Shown here: one piece after another, positions 27,487 to 35,407 of the stretch
Position numbering within the stretch: the first letter of the stretch is position 1
Layout of the letters: every line of letters begins with the position of its first letter
Source of the DNA: Ktedonobacter sp. SOSP1-85
Lineage (GTDB): Bacteria; Chloroflexota; Ktedonobacteria; Ktedonobacterales; Ktedonobacteraceae
DNA: 64,000 nt
NCBI RefSeq assembly: GCF_016587415.1
Contig: NZ_BNJI01000002.1
Location: 930,001 to 994,000, forward strand
Direction of reading: 5' to 3'
Translations under genes and position numbers: made by a program
The notes under the pieces: model-generated
The model's input: only the letters and a program-made list of their open reading frames with translations
What the model was told of the DNA's origin: nothing
Database searches by the model: none

Positions 27487-27532
27487 AGGGGAAACTCACT
27501 TTCCAGGGGTTTTTACCTCTACTATATATGTA

Positions 27533-27577
27533 TATCAAAATTGCTTTGATACTATAAATATACTTGATGACATCAAG
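27533..27577. promoter_or_regulatory. Two palindromic operator candidates upstream of asnB-marR
   Basis: TATCAAA-N5-TTTGATA (27533-27551) and CTTGATG-A-CATCAAG (27563-27577) are perfect palindromes with a shared ATCAA half-site, 47-91 bases upstream of the asnB start. MarR proteins typically bind such sites in their own promoters. Confidence 0.6.
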
Positions 27578-27583
27578 GTATCG

Positions 27584-27648
27584 AATGGGTAAAGGGGTAT
27601 CGTGGCAGACGGGCAAGGCCCGCCTGCCACGATACCCCTTTACCCATT
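27584..27648 (-). terminator. Hairpin downstream of the MBL-fold hydrolase
   Basis: Perfect 25-bp arms at 27584-27608 and 27624-27648 (core GGGTAAAGGGGTATCGTGG), just past the stop of the metallo-hydrolase gene. Confidence 0.75.
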
Positions 27649-27657
27649 TCGTAACAT

Positions 27658-28599
27658 CTATGCCTTGGGGTTCGCGTAGGCGTGTACGTTAGTAGCGCTT
27701 CTACGTTCGGCGGGAACCTGGAAGGTGTAGGAATCGCCATGTGAGAGGTAGTGGACACGCGATGTGAGTTTTGCACCTTCGACGGCGCGCTGGAAGTCCT
27801 CAAGGGGCGACTTGAAGACAGTATAATCATTGTAGTGGATGGGGATGGAGGTCTTGGGATTGATAAGCTTTACGGCTTTTAGCCCCTGCTTTGCGTCCAT
27901 CGTAACCATCAGGCCCATGACGCGTGTGCCGCCGAGGTGGAAGAGCCCTAGGTCGATATTAGGATAGCGATAGCGACGAGGAATCTCCGCCAGGTCTTTG
28001 ATATAGAGAGTATCGCCGCTGATGTACATACGCATCAGCGTCTCACCGCTGGTTTGCTGGAATTCGAGCATGCTTCCCATGACCGGAGGCAGGAGTTTTG
28101 CGAGTGGCCCTGGAGCGTGCTTGCCGGGCATGGCCGTGATAGCGAGCTGTTGCGCGCCACGCTCCCAAATGAAGGTCTCCCAGGTGTTGAGGGGATAGGT
28201 GGTTATAAAGCCCTTTTCTGCCAGCGCGCTCGCGGCCTTTGGCGTTGTTACAATAGGCGTATTCTTGGGAAGCTTGCGTGCCACCAGGCGGTCAAAGTGG
28301 TCCTCGTGCAGGTGCGAAAGCAGCACAAAGTCCAGGCGTGGCAACTCTTCCAGGTTCAGCGCCGGACAGGTCAGGCGTTTTGAGCGCAGCCCATAACCAA
28401 GATGCACATGCTCCCCCCGGTGCAGGAAATTGGGATCGGTCAGGAAGGTAAAGCCAGCGTACTTGACCAGCACCGTCGCTGTACCGACAAAAAAGATCGA
28501 TCCCTGCTCTAATTGCGCGGGCGATTGTGTCGCAGGTAGCACAACGCGATGAACATACGCAATACGCTTCTGGTCACTTTCCTTCTTTTTGCTGCTCAT
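27658..28599 (-). CDS. Metallo-beta-lactamase-fold metal-dependent hydrolase (UlaG/YtnP-like)
   Basis: The start is ATG 28597-28599 with GAGGAG 7 bases upstream, giving 313 residues; the longer open frame runs into a dispersed repeat. It has the MBL metal motif LSHLHEDHFD, a later Asp (ISGDTLY) and His (PIHYNDY), and starts with the family strand GTATVLVKYAGFTFLTDPNF. This matches the L-ascorbate-6-phosphate-lactonase-like branch of zinc hydrolases. Substrate is unknown. It appears to be monocistronic. Confidence 0.88.
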   Translation of the reverse strand: MSSKKKESDQKRIAYVHRVVLPATQSPAQLEQGSIFFVGTATVLVKYAGFTFLTDPNFLHRGEHVHLGYGLRSKRLTCPALNLEELPRLDFVLLSHLHEDHFDRLVARKLPKNTPIVTTPKAASALAEKGFITTYPLNTWETFIWERGAQQLAITAMPGKHAPGPLAKLLPPVMGSMLEFQQTSGETLMRMYISGDTLYIKDLAEIPRRYRYPNIDLGLFHLGGTRVMGLMVTMDAKQGLKAVKLINPKTSIPIHYNDYTVFKSPLEDFQRAVEGAKLTSRVHYLSHGDSYTFQVPAERRSATNVHAYANPKA

Positions 28600-28662
28600 A
28601 GCGGTGCTCCTCTTTTGTGACTGATGGGAAATACCTGTAAACTGTTGTGCGTCCGCTCTTGA

Positions 28663-28893
28663 TTCGGTAGGGACCTCCGCGATGAATCGGGAGGCTAGCG
28701 CGTCCAAATGCCAACTTTGGTAGGGACCCGCTTTAGCGCGTCCAAAGGCCATTGATGGCAGTGCGGCGCAAGCTAAAACCTTGTAGCGGGCAACAGACAT
28801 TCCACCACCCAACATGGTGCCATGGGAAGCTTTTGGCTAACGCCGAAGTGCGATGAATTGCCTTCGGACGCGCTGAAGCTGGTCCCTACCGAA
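28663..28893. repeat. Family C composite repeat element, copy 1
   Basis: The right 58 bases (28835-28892) match 56 of 58 bases of 45156-45213 in opposite orientation. An internal part (around 28715-28775) is also related to 45280-45325. The ends share GGGACC and GCGCGTCC motifs in inverted orientation. It lies in the gap 28600-29090, which has no gene. Confidence 0.75.
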
Positions 28894-29017
28894 AAGATAT
28901 TGCTGCTTATTATATACTTGCTGATCTTTGTGCATATTTAGTTTGTGCGCTCTTTGTATATACATGTCACGTCAGGAATAGTGCGCAGCGTTACAAATTA
29001 CTCCTGAAACCCAACAA

Positions 29018-29040
29018 TAGCCGCGTACGCAAGTAGCGGG
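29018..29040. repeat. Family A repeat, single arm
   Basis: TAGCCGCGTACGCAAGTAGC plus GGG equals one arm of the palindrome at 31400-31450, on the far side of the helicase gene. A TATAAT at 29057-29062 just downstream may be the helicase -10 box. Confidence 0.8.
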
Positions 29041-29090
29041 TTCCCCTCGCAACGGTTATAATATGCAAAGTGGAATGAAAGGATTTGTTG

Positions 29091-31364
29091 ATGGCGAGTG
29101 ATGAGAAGATCGTAAACGACCGTTACGCGCAGCAACTGATGACCCGCCTCACGGAATGGTCGGACTATAAAGAGCGTATTCAGGCCGAGCATCAGATTAT
29201 GCCCAGACCAGCGCGGCATGCCAGCGTGGCGGATGAGGTACAGGCCCTGCTCCCTCCCGGTATCACACAGCTCTATACCCACCAGCACGAGGCGCTGACA
29301 CGTGCGCTGGATGGCGAGCATGTGACCATTGCCACCGCCACTGCCTCGGGGAAGACCTATGCCATGGCGCTGCCCTCGCGAGTGCGGCGGCATCGCCAGC
29401 AGGGCGCGACCCTGTTGTGCATCGCGCCGACGCGGGCCTTGATCCAGCAGTGGCAGGAACGGCTTCAGGCCTGGGACGCGGACCTGCGCGTGGATGTCTA
29501 CACGGGCGATACGCCTCAGTCCGAGCGCGCCGCTATTCGTACACGCGCTCAGGCCGTCATCACCACGCCCGATATGCTGCACATGGGGTTGCTGCCCTAT
29601 CATCGCTCCTGGTCGAGCTTCCTCTCACGTCTGCAAGACGTTATCGTTGATGAGTCGCATATGTACCGGGGCGTCTTTGGTAGCCATGTCGCGCTGATCC
29701 TGCGGCGGCTCAAGCGTGTCCTGGCCCTGCATGATGCGCAACCTACCTTTATTTTCGGCTCGGCCACCATCGGCAATCCCGAGGATCACGCCATCCAGCT
29801 CATCGGTCAGGATGTGAGCGCTATCACCGAGAACGGCGCGCCTTCGGGTGGACGCCTCACTCTGCTCTGGCAGCCGCCCGATGCCCAGAGTTATGTCGAG
29901 GAGGCGGCGGGCCTGCTGGCCTTCTTTATCACTCAGGGCGTGCGCTCAATTCTCTTTGGCCAGGCTCGCCAGACGGTCGAGCGTATGGTGCGCTATACCC
30001 GTAACAAGCTGCCATCCTATCTACAATCCAAGGTCCTGGCCTATCGCGCGGGCTATACTCCAGAGCAAAGGCGCGAGATCGAGCGCCAGCTGGCCCAGGG
30101 TGAGATCTTAGGCATCATCTCGACCAGCGCCTTAGAGGTGGGTATCGATGTGGGAGACCTGGATGTCTCAATCGTCGCGGGCTTCCCCGGTAGTATCTCC
30201 AGCTTCTGGCAGCAGGCGGGACGCGCCGGGAGGCGTAACCGCAGTGCCTTGAGCATCTTCGTCCTGCGTGAGGATGCCCTCGACCAGTACTTCGCTGCCA
30301 ACCCATCGATGCTGCTGGATCAGCCTGCCGAGCGTGCCCTGGTCAACATCAACAATCCCTATATCTTTCCACAGCACCTGCTATGTGCGGCCTTCGAGCA
30401 ACCCCTCTCCCTGGCGGACCAGCAACTTTTTGGCGCGGCCACCGCGCGTACGCTGGAGCTGCTCGTCGAGGAGAAGAGGCTCGTCAGGCGTGGTGACTAC
30501 TATCACCTGCGCGATCCACGCAAGAGCGTGGCCTTCCAGGTCTCGCTACGCCAGGTGGGGGTGCGTATCCCCATCATGAGCCTGAGTAGTGGCGGCAAGG
30601 AGCGCCTACTCGAAGAGACCGACATCTACCACGCTATCAGCGAGTGCCATCCAGGGGCCATCTACTACTCCCAGGGCGCCGCCTACGAGGTGCAGCGGCT
30701 GGACCTCTCGCAGGGGCGCATCGAGGTCTTACCCAATGAGACCCATTTCTACACGGAACCTATCGTCCAGACTGATGTCGAAATCCTTAAGAGTGAGCAA
30801 CACCAGCAGCGTCCACAGCTTGAGTTGTATTCCGGGCAGGTTCTGGTCACACGCGAGGTGCAGGGCTTCAACAGGAAGCATAACCAGTACCGCACCGTTC
30901 TTGAGCAGTGCGAGCTGGAGGAGCCCCTCTCCGCGCCCCTGGAGACCAGGGCTTTATGGATGCTTATCGATGACAGATTTATCGATGCCCTCATCAAGCG
31001 ACGGCTCGACCCGGCGGGCTCGCTGCATGCCGTCGAGCATGGCATGATCGCGCTGCTCCCGCTCTTCGTCCTGGGCGACCGCCGCGACGTCGGCGGTGTC
31101 AGCATCGTGCCATTTCATCCCCAGACGCGTAAGGCCACCATCTTCATCTACGATGGCTATCCCGGTGGCATCGGTTACAGCGAGGAGGCTTACAGGCAGT
31201 GGCACGCCCTGGCCCAGGCCACCCTGGACACCTTGCGCAAATGCGAATGCACCAGTGGCTGCTACGCCTGCATCATGTCGCCCAAATGCGGCAACCAGAA
31301 TCGTCCCCTTGACAAAGCCGGAGCCATCTACCTGCTAGAGTGCCTGCTGGAAGGTGACAAATAA
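29091..31364 (+). CDS. Superfamily 2 helicase with DUF1998 zinc domain (Hrq1/MrfA-like)
   Basis: ATG 29091 has AAAGGA 8 bases upstream, giving 757 residues. Motif I is TATASGKTYAM, motif Ia PTRALIQQW, motif II VDESHMYRG, motif III FGSATIGN and motif VI QQAGRAGRR. The C-terminal DUF1998 region ends in a four-Cys cluster (CECTSGCYACIMSPKCG) as in bacterial MrfA and eukaryotic Hrq1. These are 3'-5' DNA helicases, and MrfA repairs mitomycin C damage in Bacillus; a DNA-repair role is therefore likely. It is monocistronic, with family A repeats on both sides. Confidence 0.9.
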   Translation: MASDEKIVNDRYAQQLMTRLTEWSDYKERIQAEHQIMPRPARHASVADEVQALLPPGITQLYTHQHEALTRALDGEHVTIATATASGKTYAMALPSRVRRHRQQGATLLCIAPTRALIQQWQERLQAWDADLRVDVYTGDTPQSERAAIRTRAQAVITTPDMLHMGLLPYHRSWSSFLSRLQDVIVDESHMYRGVFGSHVALILRRLKRVLALHDAQPTFIFGSATIGNPEDHAIQLIGQDVSAITENGAPSGGRLTLLWQPPDAQSYVEEAAGLLAFFITQGVRSILFGQARQTVERMVRYTRNKLPSYLQSKVLAYRAGYTPEQRREIERQLAQGEILGIISTSALEVGIDVGDLDVSIVAGFPGSISSFWQQAGRAGRRNRSALSIFVLREDALDQYFAANPSMLLDQPAERALVNINNPYIFPQHLLCAAFEQPLSLADQQLFGAATARTLELLVEEKRLVRRGDYYHLRDPRKSVAFQVSLRQVGVRIPIMSLSSGGKERLLEETDIYHAISECHPGAIYYSQGAAYEVQRLDLSQGRIEVLPNETHFYTEPIVQTDVEILKSEQHQQRPQLELYSGQVLVTREVQGFNRKHNQYRTVLEQCELEEPLSAPLETRALWMLIDDRFIDALIKRRLDPAGSLHAVEHGMIALLPLFVLGDRRDVGGVSIVPFHPQTRKATIFIYDGYPGGIGYSEEAYRQWHALAQATLDTLRKCECTSGCYACIMSPKCGNQNRPLDKAGAIYLLECLLEGDK

Positions 31365-31370
31365 GGATAA

Positions 31371-31450
31371 GTAGCCGCGTACGCCAGGGCGCAGCCCCAG
31401 TAGCCGCGTACGCAAGTAGCGGGCCGCCCGCTACTTGCGTACGCGGCTAC
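31371..31450. repeat. Family A palindrome with an extra partial copy
   Basis: Perfect 24-bp arms 31400-31423 and 31427-31450 (core GCCGCGTACGCAAGTAGCG), preceded by a partial direct copy at 31371-31384. It can act as the helicase terminator. Confidence 0.85.
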
Positions 31451-31647
31451 TCGTTGATGGCCAGGACGCGGAATGTCTGGCGCTCTACGAGTACATCGAT
31501 ATGTTTGGCTCTGTCTTTGTTTTGAAAGGTGCTGACCAGGGTGGGGATGCCTGCGTGTTCGATCTGGTTGCCTTGATGCCAGGTGATGCGTTTCTGAGCC
31601 TTCCAGAAGCGTTGGACCTGGGGACTGACATACTTCTGTGCCCTGCT
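31447..31647 (-). pseudogene. Unrecognised protein C-terminal fragment
   Basis: One minus-strand frame stays open for ~66 codons with a protein-like sequence (VSPQVQRFWKAQKRITWHQG ... RQTFRVLAINE) but has no start codon, and its open stretch begins after an in-frame stop. The same frame reads on sensibly upstream of that stop, directly behind the TetR gene. I do not recognise the family; it may be a truncated transposase or DNA-binding protein. It ends inside the family A palindrome. Confidence 0.35.
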
Positions 31648-31679
31648 TTAAACGAACGAGTTGGCAAACTGACGGAAGT

Positions 31680-32267
31680 CTATGGCTTGAGGGAAGGGCC
31701 AGCGATGGCACTGCTGATCTGGCTCATCCACCTGGCTAGTTGCTCGGGTGGACAGGGCTGCTCTTGCTCTAACCACCAGGTGGTCGCGCCAATTCCTGCA
31801 TAGGCGATACAACTGAGTCTTAGATCGATTTGAGGCGCGTCGGCCTCTGGTTCTGTGGGGGTCTGGGTAGAAAAAGAGCGAAAGCGTTTCTCCGTATTCT
31901 GGCGAAAGCGTTGCGTGAAGTGGGGGTCACCTTTCGCGCTGAGCATCACACGATAGAAGTCAGCGTATTGTTGAATGTGCTTGAGCAGATTAAGGGGGCC
32001 AGGGGAGGCCTGTTCTTGTTTCTCTGCTGGAAAGTTCTGGTCTTCGGTTAGCTCATAGATCTCGTTCATATACTGTTCGAGTAAGTCATATTTGTCCAGG
32101 TAATGGCGGTAAAACGTTGAGCGGTTGACCATGGCTCGTTCTGTAATATCTCGCACTGTGAGCGTAGCAAATCCTTTCTCTACCGTGAGCTCGATGAAGG
32201 CTTGCTGGAGCAGTTTGCGAGTGCGGCGGACGCGTAAATCCTCTGTTGTTTCTAGTTTTTGCGTCAC
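31680..32267 (-). CDS. TetR/AcrR-family transcriptional regulator
   Basis: A 195-residue regulator from a GTG start with AAGGAG 8 bases upstream. The N-terminal helix-turn-helix (TVRDITERAMVNRSTFYRHY) is classical TetR; the C-terminal ligand domain is of the TetR_C_7 kind often seen in Gram-positive bacteria. It diverges from a luciferase-like oxidoreductase gene 165 bases away, its probable target. Direct repeats in the gap may be its operator. The inducer is unknown. Confidence 0.92.
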   Translation of the reverse strand: MTQKLETTEDLRVRRTRKLLQQAFIELTVEKGFATLTVRDITERAMVNRSTFYRHYLDKYDLLEQYMNEIYELTEDQNFPAEKQEQASPGPLNLLKHIQQYADFYRVMLSAKGDPHFTQRFRQNTEKRFRSFSTQTPTEPEADAPQIDLRLSCIAYAGIGATTWWLEQEQPCPPEQLARWMSQISSAIAGPSLKP

Positions 32268-32286
32268 TTTTCTCTCCTTTGTCGCA

Positions 32287-32360
32287 TATGCAACATTCTA
32301 AGTTTCTTTGCTGATTGACGCATCATTGTATCTCCTGGTAGGCTTTTTATGCAACACTCT
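32287..32360. promoter_or_regulatory. Direct repeats between divergent TetR and oxidoreductase genes
   Basis: TATGCAACATTCT (32287-32299) and TATGCAACACTCT (32348-32360) match at 12 of 13 positions, in the shared promoter region. Confidence 0.4.
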
Positions 32361-32431
32361 GTTGGATAAGCAATGCCTCAATGCTTAGTTTTAAAGGAAT
32401 TTCTTGAAGGAAGTACAGAAGGAAAGTCTAA

Positions 32432-33391
32432 ATGGAAGAGAATACAAAAGTTCGTTCTTTACAGGAACGCATTGGGTTATCGGTTGTGCCCGCTGATCCG
32501 GCAACGCTTGTCGCAAGGCTTGTTGAGATTGAGGGGGCGGGAGTTGACCACATCTGGGTAGGCGGTCCGCCCTGGAATCCAGATTTGCTCACAACACTGA
32601 CGGCGGCAGCGATGCGCACGACGCATCTCAAATTAGGAACTGCCATCGTGCAGATCTTTTCACGCCATCCTGTATTGTTGGCTCAGCAGGCTTTAAGTCT
32701 AAACGCCCTGGCTCCAGGTAGACTGCGGCTAGGTCTTGGTACAAGTTCGCCAGAGTTCGCGAAGAGCGTGTACGGCGTAGAAATGGAGCGACCTCTCTCC
32801 TATCTGCGAGAATATACTCAGGTGTTGCGTTCGCTACTCTATCAAGGCGAGGCTCATTATCAGGGGCGCTACTTTACGACTGATGCCTCATTGCATGCTT
32901 CAGCGCAGCTTCCCTTGCTTATCGCAACGCTTGGACCAGGAGCATTTCGCCTCGCTGGCGAGGTTGCGGATGGTGCTCTCTCCGTTATGTGCCCGCTTCC
33001 ATACTTGCTTAATACGGCCCTTCCAGCCATGAGAGCAGGGGCGGACGCAGCTGGGCGACCCCGGCCGCCGGTCGTGGCTCATGTGCAGGTAGCCTTTACA
33101 AAGGATCGTGCCACTGCTTTGCAGATAGGGCGTCAGGCGATGAGCGTTTATCATACGCGCTCGGCCTATCGTAATATGTTTGTTGCGGCAGGTTTCTCGC
33201 AACAAGAGATCGATACGGTCTCGGATAGTTTCATTGAAAGCCTGCTGGTCTTTGGAGATGAAAGTAAGATACGAGATCGCCTGCTGGAACTACTTGAGGC
33301 AGGAATTGATGAGCTGACCCTTGGCCTTGTTCCAGTCTCAGACGCAAATCAGGAAGGAATCCAACTGGCACGGCTCATCGGCCAATTATGA
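32432..33391 (+). CDS. LLM-class (luciferase-like) flavin/F420-dependent oxidoreductase
   Basis: A 319-residue TIM-barrel enzyme of the bacterial-luciferase/F420-reductase superfamily. Typical segments are GAGVDHIWVGG, LGTAIVQIFSRHPVLLAQQA, GRLRLGLGTSSPEF and FGDESKIRDRLLELLEAGID. The superfamily uses F420H2 or FMNH2 to oxidise or reduce small molecules; cofactor and substrate cannot be settled here. GAAGGAAAG precedes the ATG. It is likely repressed by the divergent TetR protein. Confidence 0.9.
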   Translation: MEENTKVRSLQERIGLSVVPADPATLVARLVEIEGAGVDHIWVGGPPWNPDLLTTLTAAAMRTTHLKLGTAIVQIFSRHPVLLAQQALSLNALAPGRLRLGLGTSSPEFAKSVYGVEMERPLSYLREYTQVLRSLLYQGEAHYQGRYFTTDASLHASAQLPLLIATLGPGAFRLAGEVADGALSVMCPLPYLLNTALPAMRAGADAAGRPRPPVVAHVQVAFTKDRATALQIGRQAMSVYHTRSAYRNMFVAAGFSQQEIDTVSDSFIESLLVFGDESKIRDRLLELLEAGIDELTLGLVPVSDANQEGIQLARLIGQL

Positions 33392-33499
33392 GTGTTAAAC
33401 TTTAGGCGCTGATGCTCAGAGCAAGCAGGTATACCTGACTGAAGAAAGAAGTTCACCTTCCAGTACGAAGGCGATAGTGACGCAGAGGAAGCCACAGGT

Positions 33500-34155
33500 A
33501 TGCATGCTCAGAATGATGAGATTCTAAGTTGGAATGGCTCGGCAGGTACGCCGAATGGTATTCGCGCCATTCTATGTGATGTTGGCGGAGTGCTTATCCA
33601 TAAGCGGCGGTCGCCGGATTTGCAGCGGTGGGAGCCAAGGTTTGAGGGTTCGCCCCTGGATTGCCGCTCGCCATCTGGCTTTGTGAGTCGAGCCAGCGGG
33701 CCATGGTGGGGCAGGCGAGCGTCGAGGATGTCTGGCGCGAGATTCAGCAGACCTATGGGTTGATGGATGCAGAACTGAGCGCCTTCAGAGATGATTTTGA
33801 AGGTGGCGACTATGTCGATGGCGTGTTTGTACAATTCCTACAGCAGGTGCGCCAGGCCAGGAAGATCGCGCTTTTGAGCAATGCCTGGCCCGACGCTTGC
33901 CACAGCTTTGGCAACACCTCCGGCCTGGCAAAGCTCGCTGATATGATGATTCTCTCTTACGAAGAGGGGCTGGCGAAGCCTGATCCACGGCTGTATGCCC
34001 TGGCGGCTGAGCGGCTTCAACTGCCTCACGCATCCATTGTATTTATCGACGATTATCTTCCGCACGTCGCCGCGCAAGCCTGTGGCATGCACGGCGTTGT
34101 CTTCGAAACACGCGAACAGGCGATTGCCGATTTGCAGGCGTTATTGTATAGTTGA
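33500..34155 (+). pseudogene. HAD-superfamily hydrolase, frameshifted
   Basis: Frame 1 from ATG 33500 (GAGGAAG upstream) gives motif I (ILCDVGGVLIHKR) up to RFEG. The rest lies in another frame, open from 33646 to 34155, with motif II (ALLSNAWPD), Lys of motif III (GLAKPDPRLY) and motif IV (IVFIDDYL). The frames join at a GGG run (33646-33648): adding one G gives RFEGFAPGLPLAIWL, a continuous HAD cap sequence. So a one-base homopolymer deletion, real or from sequencing, splits an otherwise complete ~219-residue phosphatase-like protein. It converges on the PhzF gene. Confidence 0.8.
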
Positions 34156-34166
34156 TGGTAAGCATG

Positions 34167-35102
34167 CTAGCGCGGCGGAAGGCGTAGAATGCCCTCGTAG
34201 ACTGGGACGACACTGCCGCCAAAGTCAACGGACAGCGCGTCATCCTGGCGCTGGATATGGACGTGCAGAAAACTCTGGCGTCCCATCTGCGTTCCCTGTT
34301 CTACGACCAGTTCTGCCTCATCCTGGCAGGGGACCAAGCCATGCTGGGCGAGGTAGGCGCCGAGGGGACCAGCAGCGCTCCCGGTCGCGGAATCTTCGAC
34401 GATGCTGCCCTGGTAAGGCTTGAGCATACGCGCGAAGGCGTGAAATCTCCCCTGCTCGTCGGCCTGTGGCTCAGGGGCGAAGATGTACAGCTTGAGCGAG
34501 GATACACCCGCGAAATTTGTACGTAGCTGTGCCATATTGACCTCGACCTGCTCCACCAGGGAGCGGCTGCGCAGGGGAATATAGACGAAGGCGTTCCCGG
34601 TCGAGATGAGCTGGATGGGAGCCTCTGTGAGGAAATCAGTGGCGCGTAGGCCCAGAGCTTCCGCGATAGCCTCGCGGTTCTCAAAGGAGGCTTGAAAGGT
34701 CAGGGGAGGGAGCGTGGTCCAGAGAAATTCGGGAGCAGACGGCTCGCCCGAGAGGCGGACGGTAATAGGTCCCACGCCCTCTTCCAGTACGATCTGCTGT
34801 GTGTTCGCCGGAAGAAGATCATTGGTAGCGAGCACAAAAGCAGTGCCGAGCGTGGGATGACCAGCAAAGGGAATCTCGCCAGCGGGCGTAAATATTCTGA
34901 CCCGGGCATGCGAGCCAGGCTGAGATGGCGGAAAGAGAAAGGTTGTCTCCGAGAAATTCATCTCACGCGTAATGGCAAGCATCTCTTGCTCGGTCAGGCC
35001 TGTGCCGTCTAGAAACACGGCTAGCTGGTTGCCGCCAAAGATATGATCGGCAAAGACATCTACCACGCGGAAGTGGTAGGGGCGCGAATTTTTACTGTGC
35101 AT
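34167..35102 (-). CDS. PhzF-family isomerase
   Basis: The start is taken at ATG 35100-35102, which gives 311 residues beginning just before FRVVDVFADHIFGGNQLAVF, the family's N-terminus. Other PhzF marks are the Glu in MNFSETTFLF, TPAGEIPFAGHPTLGTAFVL and EDSATGSAAGPLGAYL. PhzF-like proteins are diaminopimelate-epimerase-fold isomerases; the name-giving one acts in phenazine synthesis, most others are uncharacterised. The upstream open frame runs through the IS remnant and is not part of the gene. The insertion-element end lies ~15-50 bases upstream of the start, so the native promoter may be displaced. Confidence 0.9.
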   Translation of the reverse strand: MHSKNSRPYHFRVVDVFADHIFGGNQLAVFLDGTGLTEQEMLAITREMNFSETTFLFPPSQPGSHARVRIFTPAGEIPFAGHPTLGTAFVLATNDLLPANTQQIVLEEGVGPITVRLSGEPSAPEFLWTTLPPLTFQASFENREAIAEALGLRATDFLTEAPIQLISTGNAFVYIPLRSRSLVEQVEVNMAQLRTNFAGVSSLKLYIFAPEPQADEQGRFHAFARMLKPYQGSIVEDSATGSAAGPLGAYLAQHGLVPCQDEAELVVEQGTQMGRQSFLHVHIQRQDDALSVDFGGSVVPVYEGILRLPPR

Positions 35103-35172
35103 ATATTTATACGCGGTGCGGCGAGAAAACCACGAGGTCTTCAGCCTCGTGGATGAACGCCGTATCTTACTC

Positions 35173-35270
35173 CTATCCCTGACTTTCAATAGACTGGCGA
35201 ATAGTCTCCTGGCTTGCATTCCCGATAGTGCAGCAAAAATACCCACCACTCCAAAAAGTTGGTAGAGGAG
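35173..35270 (-). pseudogene. IS200-type TnpA (Y1 HUH transposase) C-terminal remnant
   Basis: A minus-strand frame reads FWSGGYFCCTIGNASQETI followed by RQSIESQG and a stop at 35173. This is the conserved C-terminal tail of IS200/IS605 TnpA (WSxxYFxxTxGN...I..YI..Q). The catalytic His-u-His and Tyr part is missing; a stop lies ~18 codons upstream of the recognisable part, and the MITE interrupts this region. Confidence 0.8.
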
Positions 35271-35282
35271 AAGGAACTTGGT

Positions 35283-35407
35283 CAGGGCAATCGCATCTAA
35301 ATTTTCAAGCGGCCTGTAGAGAGCATCTATACAGCAGAGATTTAAAAATGGGCTTGTTAGGGCATGGCTTGTAGAGCCAATTCCCCAAATTAGATGCGAT
35401 TGCCCTG
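35283..35407. mobile_element. 125-bp MITE with 18-bp terminal inverted repeats and 10-bp target duplication
   Basis: CAGGGCAATCGCATCTAA (35283-35300) is exactly inverted at 35390-35407, and GGAACTTGGT occurs directly at both flanks (35273-35282 and 35408-35417). No protein frame lies inside. The insertion falls between iscB and the tnpA remnant and supplies the present iscB stop codon. The arm/duplication structure is complete, so it is probably a recent insertion. Confidence 0.88.

Noticed and set aside
31435..31803. 122-codon plus-strand frame downstream of the helicase
   Set aside because: It is antisense to the TetR gene and to the minus-strand fragment, lacks a ribosome site, begins inside a palindrome and its product has no recognisable feature.
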